NCBI GenBank assembly: GCA_002690705.1 | Contig: NZFO01000016.1 | Span: 160,843-224,842 of the forward strand | Direction of reading: 5' to 3' | DNA length: 64,000 nucleotides | DNA from: Magnetovibrio sp. | Lineage (GTDB): Bacteria > Pseudomonadota > Alphaproteobacteria > Rhodospirillales > Casp-alpha2 | In this document: positions 16,880 through 26,281 of the stretch, in pieces | Position numbering within the stretch: the first letter of the stretch is position 1 | Layout: every line of letters starts with the position of its first letter | Notes under the pieces: generated by a model | The model's database searches: none | What the model was told of the DNA's origin: nothing | What the model saw: the letters and a program-made list of their open reading frames with translations, nothing else | Translations under genes and position numbers: made by a program

Positions 16880-18541
16880 CTACGAAAGCTCCTTTGCCCG
16901 CTCTCGCAGGACATATTTTTGAATTTTTCCAGTTGATGTTTTTGGTAGCGGTCCGAAGACAACCGTTCTAGGTACCTTGAATGACGCCATACGAGTGCGA
17001 CAGTATTCGATTACATCCGCCTCATCCACAGTCGCATCATCAGATACCAGAGTTACAAAAGCGCAGGGCGTTTCACCCCATTTCTCGTCGGGACGCGCAA
17101 CAACTGCCGCCTCCATTATTTTTGGATGTTTGTAAAGAGCTTCTTCCACCTCAAGGCTTGAAATATTCTCACCGCCCGAGATTATAATATCTTTTGAGCG
17201 GTCTTTGATTTCAATATACCCATCACTATGCAATACGCCAAGATCACCAGTATGGAACCATCCACCAGCAAAAGCCGCGTCTGTTGCAGTCGGGTTTTTT
17301 AAGTATCCTTTCATGACGGTGTTGGAACGGATCATAAGCTCCCCGATTGTTTTTCCATCCGCCGGAACATCCTCCATCGTCTCCGGATCAATGATAGACT
17401 GGTCAAAAAGAGTAGGATAACGAACTCCTTGACGAGCCATCTTTTGGGCCTTTTCCTCAAGACCTAATTCGTCCCAGGCATCTTGCCACGCACAGAATGT
17501 TGATGGCCCATAAGTTTCCGTTAACCCATACAAGTGCACAACTTTAAAACCCAAGCGTTCCATACCTGCGATAACAGCTGATGGCGGCGCAGCGCCACCA
17601 GTATAAGCTGTTACTTGCTGATCAAATGTCACTTTATGAGTTTCTGGAGCATGCAGGATCATATTTAAAATAATTGGCGCGCCGCACATAACGTTAACCC
17701 CGTGATTTCGGATCGATAAGAAAATTTGTGCCGTTTCAACTTGACGCAAACACACATGTGTCCCACCTGCTGCCGTAACAGCCCAAGTGTAGCACCAGCC
17801 GTTACAGTGGAACATTGGCAAGGTCCAGAGATACACGGAGTCTTTACTGAGTGCGGATACAGTCAAACCGCCCATGGCATTTAGAAAAGCTCCTCGGTGA
17901 TGAAACACGACCCCTTTTGGATTTCCAGTCGTCCCTGATGTGTAATTGAGACAAATGGCATCCCACTCATCATCCGGCCATACGACTGTGGGCCAAAAGT
18001 TGATATTTTGAGCAAACTCATAATCGCCTCCAGACAAAAATGTATCATAATCGATCTCGCCAAGGCGCTCGCCACCCGCGCCAAGTGGGTCATCAATATC
18101 AATGACAAGAAGATCACTCGTGACATGCGCCAATGCATCTTTAATTATCGATGAAAATTCAGTATCCGTGATAAGTATTTTCGCCTCACAGTGCTGAAGC
18201 GTAAACGCCAGTGTCGGCCCATCGAGGCGAAAGTTGAGCGCGTTGAGGATTGCACCACTCATTGGAACACCGTAATGCGCCTCAAGCATTGGAGGCGCGT
18301 TAGGTGACATAATCGCAACGGTGTCTCCCTTTGATATGCCAAGTTTTTTTAAAGCCGAAGCTAACAACCTACAGCGCGTAGCGAACTCCCGGTAAGTGAA
18401 TGTGCTCTCCCCATGAACAACGGCTATTTTATTCGGATAAACTCTTGCCGCCCAAGCTAAAAAACTCAGAGGCGTAAGTGGTTGATGGTTTGCAGGGGTT
18501 TTCCCCATCTCTTGATCAAAAATACTCTCTTCTACCGCCAT
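16880..18541 (-). CDS. AMP-forming acyl-CoA synthetase
   Basis: 553 residues from the ATG at 18541 (MAVEESIFDQEMG), which has AGGGAG upstream; the frame opens 7 codons earlier. All ANL-superfamily motifs are visible: the P-loop YTSGTTGNPKGV, GLTETYGPS, the ATP-binding GGWFHTGDLGV, the hinge KDRSKDIIISGGENISS and the catalytic lysine in KTSTGKIQKYVL. Such enzymes activate medium-chain or short organic acids, including methylmercaptopropionate in DMSP-degrading marine bacteria (DmdB); this one could be of that type but no diagnostic residue was checked. It is coupled to the downstream SDR gene (stop and start 1 base apart). No signal peptide or membrane segment. Confidence 0.85.
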   Translation of the reverse strand: MAVEESIFDQEMGKTPANHQPLTPLSFLAWAARVYPNKIAVVHGESTFTYREFATRCRLLASALKKLGISKGDTVAIMSPNAPPMLEAHYGVPMSGAILNALNFRLDGPTLAFTLQHCEAKILITDTEFSSIIKDALAHVTSDLLVIDIDDPLGAGGERLGEIDYDTFLSGGDYEFAQNINFWPTVVWPDDEWDAICLNYTSGTTGNPKGVVFHHRGAFLNAMGGLTVSALSKDSVYLWTLPMFHCNGWCYTWAVTAAGGTHVCLRQVETAQIFLSIRNHGVNVMCGAPIILNMILHAPETHKVTFDQQVTAYTGGAAPPSAVIAGMERLGFKVVHLYGLTETYGPSTFCAWQDAWDELGLEEKAQKMARQGVRYPTLFDQSIIDPETMEDVPADGKTIGELMIRSNTVMKGYLKNPTATDAAFAGGWFHTGDLGVLHSDGYIEIKDRSKDIIISGGENISSLEVEEALYKHPKIMEAAVVARPDEKWGETPCAFVTLVSDDATVDEADVIEYCRTRMASFKVPRTVVFGPLPKTSTGKIQKYVLRERAKELS

Positions 18542-18886
18542 GAACTTAATCTCCCTGGTCATAGGCTAGGACTAATACCACTGGGGACACAATGGCAAAA
18601 GACACCCACTCCCAAATATTTCCCATAAGTCGAGTGAGGCTTGCAAATTTTATTATGGGTACCCTGCAACTATGCTAACAGTATATCTAAGTCACTACGG
18701 ACGAATGTAATTATCCGTTGGCATTTGAATACAATACATATGAAAGATACTACAATATCAGGTGATGAATGATCAGAAGTCGACTTTTCACCGACTTTTT
18801 ATCGTTTTTTTTCTCTAAAAAAATTTGACGTATATAGAGCGCTAGACTGGGTGCTTACTGTTAGCGAAATGAAAAGGCTCCCTGAG
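18542..18886. other. Intergenic region, no gene seen
   Basis: This 345-base AT-rich region separates the end of the deacylase gene (18887) from the start of the acyl-CoA synthetase gene (18541), both on the minus strand. All frames are broken. It should contain the promoter of the synthetase-SDR pair. Poly-T and poly-A runs occur around 18800-18825 but without a clear GC-rich stem, so no terminator is called. Confidence 0.4.
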
Positions 18887-20317
18887 TCAGCCATCGATTC
18901 GAATTTGACCGCCAATGATCACCTTTTTGATTCCCACAGGTAATGACTTTGGCTTTTCATAAGTTGCCTTATCGATCACCGTATCAGGATCAAAAATGAC
19001 AACGTCCGCACAGTTGCCAACTGCGAGTACTCCGCGCCCCGAAAGACCAAAAACCTTAGCTGTCAAACCTGTCATTTTGTGCACGGCCGTAGCTAAGTCG
19101 ATTATTTTGCGCTCACGGACATATCTTCCAAGAATGCGGGGAAAGGTCCCCCAAAGTCTGGGATGAGGATGCGAGTCACCGGGCAGTCCGTCTGAACCTA
19201 TCATACATAATGGATGAGCAAGAATACGCTCTAGGTCTGCTTCATCCATCTTAAAATAAATGGCACGGGCTGGGTGCAACCGCTCAATAGCCTCAATAAG
19301 AGTGCACTCCCAATCGTCGGCAATATCCGCCAAGTCCAATCCTGCCAATTCTGGATGTGGCTCTGATCCCGTAATAATTATGCGATCAGCGTCATCTATC
19401 CAATCCGCCATTAGGCCAGTTGAACTGGCAGTGTAGGGGTAGACGTCTAAATGGACAGGATAGAGTTGATCCCTTGCGGCAGAGTCGATTTTCAACAATG
19501 ATTGTTTTGACAAGCCCCAGCTCGCTCGGCCGGAGCACTTATGGTGAGAAATAACCACAGGAATCTTAGCAAGTTTGCCAACCGTAAGAGTTTCATCGAT
19601 AGAGCCTAATAAACCCAGACCCTCGTCACGCATATGAGTGCAATAAATTCCCTTATGCCGACCAGCGACCTCAGCCAAAGCAATAACTTCTTCGATTGGC
19701 GCTGCCAAGCCCGGCGGATATGCTAAGCCCGTGGAGAACCCATCGGCACCCGCGGTCATAGCTTCATCCACAAGAGCTTGCATGGCACAAATTTCTTCAT
19801 TGTTCGCCGCCCTGTCAAATCTGTCCATCACAGCCGCCCGACACGTTAAATGCCCAACCAACGTTACTGCGTGAACCCAAGGCTGGGCTAACTTAATATC
19901 GTTCAAGTACGATGCAAAATTTGGATAGCGTGGGCTATCTAATGAAGGCGTTTTTCCACCCCTAAAAATGGTAAACGGCGCAACATCCTCTTGACGCGGT
20001 CCAATCGGTGCAGGACTCAGCCCACAATTACCGACTACTACAGTTGAAACCCCCTGACAAACTTTGTATCGCATCTCCGGGTGTTCAATCAGCGCCAGAT
20101 CGTCATGAGTGTGTGCGTCAATAAATCCGGGAGCAACGGCCATGCCTTGAGCATTGATTTTTTCTCGTGCGACCCAATCTTTCAATGCTCCTAACCCCAC
20201 AATGCGATCATTCTGGATAGCCACGTCAATTCTAACTCCAGGTGCCCCAGTCCCATCAAAGACTAACCCATTGCTTATGAGAATATCACAAGTTTTATCT
20301 CCAGCTTCCACACTCAT
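18887..20317 (-). CDS. N-acyl-D-amino-acid deacylase (amidohydrolase superfamily)
   Basis: 476 residues. Metal-binding HxH in [14 protein letters not shown] (about 63-76), the family block [12 protein letters not shown] (about 97-108), the downstream metal histidines in VISHHKCSG, and the C-terminal [20 protein letters not shown] (about 375-394) with RYVRE. These are the marks of D-aminoacylases/N-acyl-D-glutamate deacylases, which hydrolyse N-acyl-D-amino acids to the free D-amino acid plus an acid. The ATG overlaps the stop of the upstream SDR gene by 4 bases (ATGA), so the two are translationally coupled. No signal peptide; cytoplasmic. Dihydroorotase-like activity is less likely because of the GNCG and GSDG blocks. 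Confidence 0.88.
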   Translation of the reverse strand: MSVEAGDKTCDILISNGLVFDGTGAPGVRIDVAIQNDRIVGLGALKDWVAREKINAQGMAVAPGFIDAHTHDDLALIEHPEMRYKVCQGVSTVVVGNCGLSPAPIGPRQEDVAPFTIFRGGKTPSLDSPRYPNFASYLNDIKLAQPWVHAVTLVGHLTCRAAVMDRFDRAANNEEICAMQALVDEAMTAGADGFSTGLAYPPGLAAPIEEVIALAEVAGRHKGIYCTHMRDEGLGLLGSIDETLTVGKLAKIPVVISHHKCSGRASWGLSKQSLLKIDSAARDQLYPVHLDVYPYTASSTGLMADWIDDADRIIITGSEPHPELAGLDLADIADDWECTLIEAIERLHPARAIYFKMDEADLERILAHPLCMIGSDGLPGDSHPHPRLWGTFPRILGRYVRERKIIDLATAVHKMTGLTAKVFGLSGRGVLAVGNCADVVIFDPDTVIDKATYEKPKSLPVGIKKVIIGGQIRIDG

Positions 20318-21072
20318 CCCCGGCCTACAAAAGGCATTTTTGTAGCCATAATTGTCAGAAACTGAATGTTGGTATCGAGGGGCAAACCTGCCATCTGAAC
20401 TACCGCCTCTGCAACATTACTAACATTCATAATGGCTTCCGGCTCGAGCTGACCATTGGCTTGTTTTACACCTTGCTGCATTCGCTCCGTCATCTCGGTA
20501 TCCGTATTGCCGATATCGATCTGCCCTACGGCAATATCATACTTTCTTCCATCCAAAGACAATGATTTTGTGAGGCCAGTAATTCCATGCTTTGTGGATG
20601 TGTAAGGTGCTGAGTCTGGTCTCGGAGCATGCGCAGATATTGAACCATTGTTGATAATTCGCCCCCCCCTCGGGACTTGGTTTTTCATGAGTTTAAACGC
20701 ATTTTGTGCGCACAAAAAAGAACCTGAAAGATTAACATCTACGACCTGCCTCCATTGCTCAAACAATAGCTCCTCAAAAGGCACGCCCGGCGCGCCCTGG
20801 CCCGCATTGTTGAAAAGTAAATCCAACCTCCCATGCATTTCTCGAATGCGCCTAAACAGGGATTCAACAGATTTAGGGTTTGATACGTCGGTAGCAACCG
20901 CCAAACATTTTGGTATTTGTGCGCCAGCCTTGGAAACTGTCTCCTCAAGCGATTTAATTCGGCGGCCCGCAAGAACGACATGATATCCAGCATCAAGTAG
21001 CGCGAGCGCTGAAGCCCGTCCAATTCCAGACCCAGCACCTGTTATTAACGCGACCTTTGCCTTATCCACCAT
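20314..21072 (-). CDS. SDR-family oxidoreductase
   Basis: 252 residues. [19 protein letters not shown] nucleotide-binding loop, NNAGQGAPG, the catalytic Ser in [10 protein letters not shown] and Tyr/Lys in [11 protein letters not shown]. The C-terminal part is less typical ([17 protein letters not shown] replaces the usual PG segment), a variant seen in several alcohol dehydrogenase-like SDRs. The gene is coupled to the deacylase downstream through an ATGA overlap and lies 232 bases from the aldehyde dehydrogenase gene. Substrate unknown; a D-amino acid-derived hydroxy or keto acid is only a guess from context. Confidence 0.85.
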   Translation of the reverse strand: MVDKAKVALITGAGSGIGRASALALLDAGYHVVLAGRRIKSLEETVSKAGAQIPKCLAVATDVSNPKSVESLFRRIREMHGRLDLLFNNAGQGAPGVPFEELLFEQWRQVVDVNLSGSFLCAQNAFKLMKNQVPRGGRIINNGSISAHAPRPDSAPYTSTKHGITGLTKSLSLDGRKYDIAVGQIDIGNTDTEMTERMQQGVKQANGQLEPEAIMNVSNVAEAVVQMAGLPLDTNIQFLTIMATKMPFVGRG

Positions 21073-21304
21073 TTGTTACCCCCAAGGCTAAACTTATTTA
21101 ATCTCGCTTCCTAAACCCCAGTAATTACGCTAGCATCAAAGCTTGACCAGACCCACACTCGCTATTCTAACTTACCTTAAGTTTGTTGAACACTCTCCCT
21201 CAGAAACCACTAGGTGTTCTCCAACTCGTTTTCGTTGGCTTACAGCAGCGCGTATGGCCCAGAGGCTCGATCCAACTCCAAACAAGAGAGCACACAGAAG
21301 TTTA

Positions 21305-22783
21305 TTAACGCATAACAAATGGATTTGGTGTTTCAGTCGCGGTAGAGACCCAGACGGTCTTAGTTTGCATGTATTCCTCAATTGCCCTCTGGCCACTCTC
21401 ACGCCCCAGCCCCGATTGTTTATAACCGCCAAACGGAGCAACATAACTTACCGCTCGGTAGGTATTAACCCAGACAGTACCTGACTTAATGCGTTGAGGG
21501 ATCTCTATTGCACGGCGAATATTACCGGTCCACACTCCTGATGCTAAGCCATAAACAACGTCGTTTGCGATTGAAACAGCGTCGTCATCATCTTCAAATG
21601 GAATGACGGAGAGCACAGGACCGAAGACCTCCTCTTGAGCAATTCGCATCTTATTGTCAACACCGGAAAAGATGGTTGGCTCGACAAACCAGCCACCTCC
21701 GCACTCTGGCCGTTCGGCTTTACCTCCGCCCAGGAGACATTCAGCCCCGTCCTCCCGCGCAACTTCCATATAATTCAGAATTTTTTCATACTGTGGTTGC
21801 GTCGTAACAGGACCAACTTGAGTATCCCTGAGCATCGGATCTCCCATTTTGGCTGTCTTTGCAAAAGTCACCAACTTATCCAAAAATTCGTCATGTATGG
21901 ATCTTTGGACGAGTAGGCGGGACCCCGCGATACAAGTCTGACCAGTAGCGGCAAAAATACCCGAGATCGCACCTTTAACCGCATTGTCCATACTGCAGTC
22001 ATCAAAGATGATATTTGGAGATTTCCCACCTAATTCAAGGCTAACCTTTTTTAAACCTTTGGCAGCTTTTTGATATACGTGCGCGCCAGACAGTGCGCCC
22101 CCAGTAAACGCAACCTTCGCAACGCGTGGGTGAGTGACCAACGGCTCCCCTGCTTCTTTACCAAAACCAGTTACGACGTTGAAAACACCTTTTGGGAAGC
22201 CAGCTTCTTCAACAAGTTTGGCAAATTCCAGTGTGGATGCTGAGGTGAACTCAGACGGTTTTACCACGACAGTATTACCAGCAGCCAACGCAGGGGCAAG
22301 TTTCCACGCTAAAAGCATCAGGGGTGAGTTCCAAGGCGTGATCAAAACGCATACCCCAAGTGGCTCATTACGTGTGTAGGTGAAAGTATCCGGTTTATCT
22401 ATTGGTAAAACCGAGCCTTCAACCTTATCAGCAAGACCGCCAAAATAATAGTACCACTGCGGTAAATACTGGGTTTGCATACCCATCTCCGCAATTAACT
22501 TACCATTGTCTTGGACCTCCAACTTACCCAGCCGTTCGGCATTTTTCGCCGCAATATCTCCTAACCGACGTAGCATGGCTCCTCGTTGGGTCGCCGTGAT
22601 ATCAGCCCACGCGGGGTTAACTAATGCGGAATTAGCCGCCTCGACTGCTTGCTCAGCATCAACCTCGCTACCTCGCGCCACCATTGCCCAAGGCCTACCC
22701 GTGAAGGGATTAAATGTCTCAAAATATTCACCCGAGGCCGGAGCAACCCAATTTCCATTGATGTACATATCGAGTTTATCCAT
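21305..22783 (-). CDS. NAD(P)-dependent aldehyde dehydrogenase (hydrolytic type)
   Basis: 492 residues, ATG behind AGGA. The classic ALDH motifs are complete: PWNSPLMLLAWKLAPALAAG, VVVKPSEFTSAS, VAFTGGALSG, the general-base Glu in SLELGGKSPNIIFDD and the nucleophile Cys in ATGQTCIAGSRLL. EEVFGPVLSVIPFEDDDDA and PFGGYKQSGLGRESG complete the C-terminus. It oxidises an aldehyde to the acid. It lies 35 bases after the ComE-like decarboxylase beta subunit, so the aldehyde is probably the decarboxylation product of that enzyme (sulfoacetaldehyde, phosphonoacetaldehyde or another). Betaine-aldehyde-like sequence similarity is evident but the substrate is not fixed. Confidence 0.88.
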   Translation of the reverse strand: MDKLDMYINGNWVAPASGEYFETFNPFTGRPWAMVARGSEVDAEQAVEAANSALVNPAWADITATQRGAMLRRLGDIAAKNAERLGKLEVQDNGKLIAEMGMQTQYLPQWYYYFGGLADKVEGSVLPIDKPDTFTYTRNEPLGVCVLITPWNSPLMLLAWKLAPALAAGNTVVVKPSEFTSASTLEFAKLVEEAGFPKGVFNVVTGFGKEAGEPLVTHPRVAKVAFTGGALSGAHVYQKAAKGLKKVSLELGGKSPNIIFDDCSMDNAVKGAISGIFAATGQTCIAGSRLLVQRSIHDEFLDKLVTFAKTAKMGDPMLRDTQVGPVTTQPQYEKILNYMEVAREDGAECLLGGGKAERPECGGGWFVEPTIFSGVDNKMRIAQEEVFGPVLSVIPFEDDDDAVSIANDVVYGLASGVWTGNIRRAIEIPQRIKSGTVWVNTYRAVSYVAPFGGYKQSGLGRESGQRAIEEYMQTKTVWVSTATETPNPFVMR

Positions 22784-22818
22784 GACATTCCTATCTCTCT
22801 AGATTATGAAGACGCTTT

Positions 22819-23430
22819 TCAAACAATAGCCGCATCACCCAAGAGCGCAAATCGAAAACGATCCTTCAAATACGCCCCATCTTTAGGCGGTAAAACGAAG
22901 GGTAAAGACTCCGCTCGCACCTTAATCACAAATACGCATGGGCCTGGTGCCTCCATCATTTTTGGGATAGCCAAATCCAATGCAGCTTGGTCGTGGATCG
23001 TTTCACTCAGAATGATCCCACTACCAGCTGCGATCGCGGAGAGGTCAGTCTTATGCGCAGTTGCAGTCGTTTGCATGCCAGTCTCACCGTAGCGTTCATT
23101 GTCAAGAATAACGATAGCCATATTCGGCGGCGATTGAACGGCAACAGTTGCAAGGCTTCCAACTCCCATAAGAGCCTCTGCATCACCTGTCGCCACCATA
23201 ACACGGCGGCTTGGTTGGGCTAGCGCAAGGCCCAAACCGATGGAGATAGCGCCACCCATGGCCCCCCAGAGTGGGAATATCTGCTCCTTATCGCCAGCAA
23301 CGGTAAAATCCCAGTTTGGAGAGCCGAGACCAGTAACAAGCAAAAGCTCATCCCCGCCTGCACTATGAATTTGTTTTGCGACTTCGCGACGGCGCAACGG
23401 AAAGTCATTAGCACGCATGGGTTCACTCAT
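22819..23430 (-). CDS. ThDP-dependent 2-oxoacid decarboxylase, beta (cofactor-binding) subunit, ComE-like
   Basis: 203 residues. The protein equals the C-terminal ThDP-binding half of decarboxylases: LLLVTGLGSPNWDF, PLWGAMGGAISIGLGLALAQP, the metal/ThDP motif GDAEALMGVGSLATVAVQ ending 26-30 residues later in ILDNERYGETGMQT. This split arrangement with the YGETGxQ end occurs in sulfopyruvate decarboxylase (ComDE) and in phosphonopyruvate decarboxylases. The ATG overlaps the alpha-subunit stop by 4 bases. The pair would decarboxylate a 2-oxoacid to an aldehyde. Which oxoacid cannot be told; no cuyA, suyAB, slc or pep mutase genes are present in the window. Confidence 0.8.
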   Translation of the reverse strand: MSEPMRANDFPLRRREVAKQIHSAGGDELLLVTGLGSPNWDFTVAGDKEQIFPLWGAMGGAISIGLGLALAQPSRRVMVATGDAEALMGVGSLATVAVQSPPNMAIVILDNERYGETGMQTTATAHKTDLSAIAAGSGIILSETIHDQAALDLAIPKMMEAPGPCVFVIKVRAESLPFVLPPKDGAYLKDRFRFALLGDAAIV

Positions 23431-23954
23431 GGCACTTGCCTCTTCGACTTCCCAAATGTCTTGAGAGGCATTAAACGCTGATGAAGGAGTAATGCTCCCG
23501 CCTGCATGCCCACAAACGCCTTGTGCAGTGTCGCTTGTGACTGCACCGCTACATCCTCCGGGCTATCGACCGTCTCCACCAATACACCCATCGCGCGCAG
23601 AACGGGCTCAGTTCCCTGTCCCATTGGCATTTGCCATGAATTGAATTCATGCCACTGGCCTCGCATAGTGATAAAGGCCGCCAGCGGAAAACGACAGGTT
23701 TTCATGAGACCAAGCATATTTATACAATTACCTACGCCCGAGGATTGCATCAAGATGACACCGCGTTCACCACCAAGCCACGCCCCCGCCAGCATAGCTA
23801 TACCCTCTTCTTCGGTGGTGAGTGGAACTGCCCGCATATCACTATCAGCCATACAAGCATTTATGAGGGCAGCATGACCAGCATCAGGGACATATACAAC
23901 CTGACGGACGTTTGCTTCCCTTAATGCCCTGTAGATATCACGCCACCATTCCAT
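23427..23954 (-). CDS. ThDP-dependent 2-oxoacid decarboxylase, alpha subunit, ComD-like
   Basis: 175 residues from the ATG at 23954 (MEWWRDIYRALREANVRQVV), 4 bases after the TctA stop; the frame extends upstream to 24056 but that part lies inside tctA and the internal GAGGG is well placed. The sequence has the PYR-domain features of ComD: VVYVPDAGHAALINACM, RAVPLTTEEEGIAMLAGAWLGG (the Glu that activates ThDP is in TEEEG) and GVILMQSSGVGNCINMLGL. It overlaps the beta subunit by 4 bases. Both subunits are needed for activity because ThDP binds between them. Direct linkage to a TTT transporter suggests the imported acid is oxidised or decarboxylated here. Confidence 0.8.
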   Translation of the reverse strand: MEWWRDIYRALREANVRQVVYVPDAGHAALINACMADSDMRAVPLTTEEEGIAMLAGAWLGGERGVILMQSSGVGNCINMLGLMKTCRFPLAAFITMRGQWHEFNSWQMPMGQGTEPVLRAMGVLVETVDSPEDVAVQSQATLHKAFVGMQAGALLLHQRLMPLKTFGKSKRQVP

Positions 23955-23958
23955 TATT

Positions 23959-25662
23959 TTAGCCCTCAGTGTACCGAGGCTTCTTAGCCTCCACTCGTTC
24001 AAGTTCCCAATCTGACTGCCAACGCTTGAAAAGCGTCCAAATCCCATAACCAACAATAGTACAAGCTATCATCGGACGCGTTACCCCTCCCATCATCACC
24101 AATGGTGTGGAGACCGCAAAACAAGCAAATGGCATGTACAGCAGTGTCCATATCTTCTTTCCACGATGAGCTTGAAATAGAGGAAATGCGGCCGAAAATA
24201 TAGCAATGATTAGAAAAAATAAGGCCCATGGCCGCGAGAAAAACGGGGTCAGTTCTGGAGTAATCGCCAATGCACGCGCAAGATTTAGCTCAGCAATATT
24301 ACCAAGGACGACGCCTAATATCATCGGCGCAAGAGGAAAACCAAACTGCCGCATTAAAAAGCCCAAAATACCAAACCACAACAGGCTCCACAGATCGAAG
24401 GTCACGTTATTTAGTGCAAAAACACCTATTCCGCAGAATCCTAAAATAACAGATGCCAGCATATACATTCGGATTTTCGTAATTTGTACGAAAAATTTAA
24501 GCATAAAGGATTGCAGAAAAATCATCATAAAGGTTGCAATAAAAAAAGCCGTAAAAATCGAGTATACTAGAACCGGTTCATCAGATATAAAGCTTGGGCT
24601 TGGCACCACATCATGGATTAAAAGTGCGCCCAACATTACAGCGGCCGTTACATCACCCGGGATACCCAACCCGATAAGGGTAATCAATGCGCCACCTTCG
24701 ACGGCATTGTTAGAGCTTTCTGGAGCAATTATTCCTTCCGAGGCTCCGTTACCAAATTCATCAGGTGTCCTCGATGCTTTTTTTGCTTGGTCATAAGCAA
24801 GAATATTGGCAACAGATCCACCTGCGCCCGGCAGAATTCCCGTAAACACACCAATAGTGGCTGACCGAATAACCACCACCCAGCGGTGAGCTATCTCCCT
24901 AAGCGCGCCAATATGGTCAATTCTTACCTTCACCGTTCCCTGTTGAGAGAGAGATTTACGTGCAAGCGCGGGATCACGCACGTCACTAAGCAACTGGGAA
25001 AACGCAAATAACCCTATAAGCACAGCAATAAAATCAAAGCCTGCAAGCAATACTTCAGTCCCAAAATTAAATCTCGGCATTCCAACGGCTTCATCTTCCC
25101 CGATCGTACGAATTAAAAGTCCAAGTGCTCCAGCGATTAACCCTTTTATCAAATTTTTGCCCGCGAGGCTGGCTGTAATCGTCAGAGCAAATATGACCAA
25201 CATAAAAAAATCCCAAGGCTGAAACTCCAAACCCACGCGGGCCAACTGGGGCGCCAAAGTCATCAGGCAAATGGCGCTAAAAATTCCACCAAAAAAAGAT
25301 GACCAAACCCCCAAACCTAATGCCAATCCCGGACGGCCAGCCCGCGCCATAGGAAAGCCATCAAAAGTGGTGGCCACGGAGGACGGTGTTCCCGGAATAC
25401 CAGTCAAAATACCCGCCATTAAACCACCAGAGAGCCCTCCAACCATCACACTCACCATAGTGGCAACACCTTGTTCAGGCGGCATTGAAAACGTGAAAGG
25501 TAACGTCAGCACAACCGCCATGGCAATCGTAAACCCAGGAATGGCCCCGGCTATCAATCCGGCCGCTACGCCAAGGGCCATGAGAGACATAGTCTCCCAT
25601 GTCCATAGCCCCTCAAATGCAAGAGAAAAATTTAGGAAAGCGTCCAAGAGATATTCGATCAC
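23959..25662 (-). CDS. tctA: Tripartite tricarboxylate transporter, large membrane subunit TctA
   Basis: 567 residues from a GTG at 25662 with GAGGA 7 bases upstream and 10 bases after the TctB stop; the longer frame to 25770 is inside tctB. It is a polytopic membrane protein with the TctA hallmarks: AAGLIAGAIPGFTIAMAVV, LTGIPGTPSSVATTFDGFPM, GILPGAGGSVANILAYDQAK, GASEGIIAPESSNNAVEGGA and LITLIGLGIPGDVTAAVMLG. TctA forms the sodium-coupled translocation path with TctB, fed by the periplasmic TctC. At 567 residues it is longer than the usual 500 because of a C-terminal hydrophobic extension. The operon order is tctC-tctB-tctA-comD-comE-ALDH. Confidence 0.92.
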   Translation of the reverse strand: MIEYLLDAFLNFSLAFEGLWTWETMSLMALGVAAGLIAGAIPGFTIAMAVVLTLPFTFSMPPEQGVATMVSVMVGGLSGGLMAGILTGIPGTPSSVATTFDGFPMARAGRPGLALGLGVWSSFFGGIFSAICLMTLAPQLARVGLEFQPWDFFMLVIFALTITASLAGKNLIKGLIAGALGLLIRTIGEDEAVGMPRFNFGTEVLLAGFDFIAVLIGLFAFSQLLSDVRDPALARKSLSQQGTVKVRIDHIGALREIAHRWVVVIRSATIGVFTGILPGAGGSVANILAYDQAKKASRTPDEFGNGASEGIIAPESSNNAVEGGALITLIGLGIPGDVTAAVMLGALLIHDVVPSPSFISDEPVLVYSIFTAFFIATFMMIFLQSFMLKFFVQITKIRMYMLASVILGFCGIGVFALNNVTFDLWSLLWFGILGFLMRQFGFPLAPMILGVVLGNIAELNLARALAITPELTPFFSRPWALFFLIIAIFSAAFPLFQAHRGKKIWTLLYMPFACFAVSTPLVMMGGVTRPMIACTIVGYGIWTLFKRWQSDWELERVEAKKPRYTEG

Positions 25663-25672
25663 TTTTCTATCC

Positions 25673-26176
25673 TCAACTCGCGTAAGGATTATAAATCCTA
25701 CCTTCAGGTAACATGACCTCGAGGCCAAAAGTGAATAAGCTCCACATTCCGCCCACAGCAAATACTGCAACCAAGGCGTGAACAGCTAATTGCCTCGGCT
25801 GCCACCCACCCAGCATGCACATCAATAAAAAGACAAACGATACCCCTCCAATCAGCATACCAAGGAATGGCAGACTCCATAAAAAAAAGAAGAACATAAC
25901 GAAACAAATAATAGGGTTACGCCAGTATACAAAAAAACCGACGAAACCCGGGCTGCGCTCAGTGCTGCAATCGGGATTGGAGGGACCAGCTTTAAGAGAT
26001 TGAATTAAATAAATCATAGACAAAACGGTCATCACGGCAAGAATAACCCGCGGCCAAGTCGATGGCATCAACACACCGTAGTCGGGCTCCCGTATATCGA
26101 AGGTGGCGTCGATGAAAACACCGCAAAACAATAATAAGAAGATAGCAACATATGTGTCACGGTTAACTGTCGCCAC
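25673..26176 (-). CDS. tctB: Tripartite tricarboxylate transporter, small membrane subunit TctB
   Basis: 167 residues from a GTG at 26176 (VATVNRDTYVAIFLLLFCG), with GAGAGG 7 bases upstream; the upstream extension in the frame is Pro/Tyr-rich and unlikely to be translated. Four hydrophobic segments, with the TctB-like ending of a Gly-rich loop and a C-terminal helix. TctB proteins are poorly conserved; the call depends on size, topology and the position between tctC and tctA. An unusual feature is that both tctB and tctA here seem to use GTG starts. Confidence 0.8.
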   Translation of the reverse strand: MATVNRDTYVAIFLLLFCGVFIDATFDIREPDYGVLMPSTWPRVILAVMTVLSMIYLIQSLKAGPSNPDCSTERSPGFVGFFVYWRNPIICFVMFFFFLWSLPFLGMLIGGVSFVFLLMCMLGGWQPRQLAVHALVAVFAVGGMWSLFTFGLEVMLPEGRIYNPYAS

Positions 26177-26281
26177 GGAGACACCTCTCGAGGGATAGGG
26201 GTAAGGGAGAGCGGGCCCAAAACACTTGTGCACTCCGCGCCCTTTGCTTTAGGTTCTAGTCATGCCGTGTAACGTCTCTTG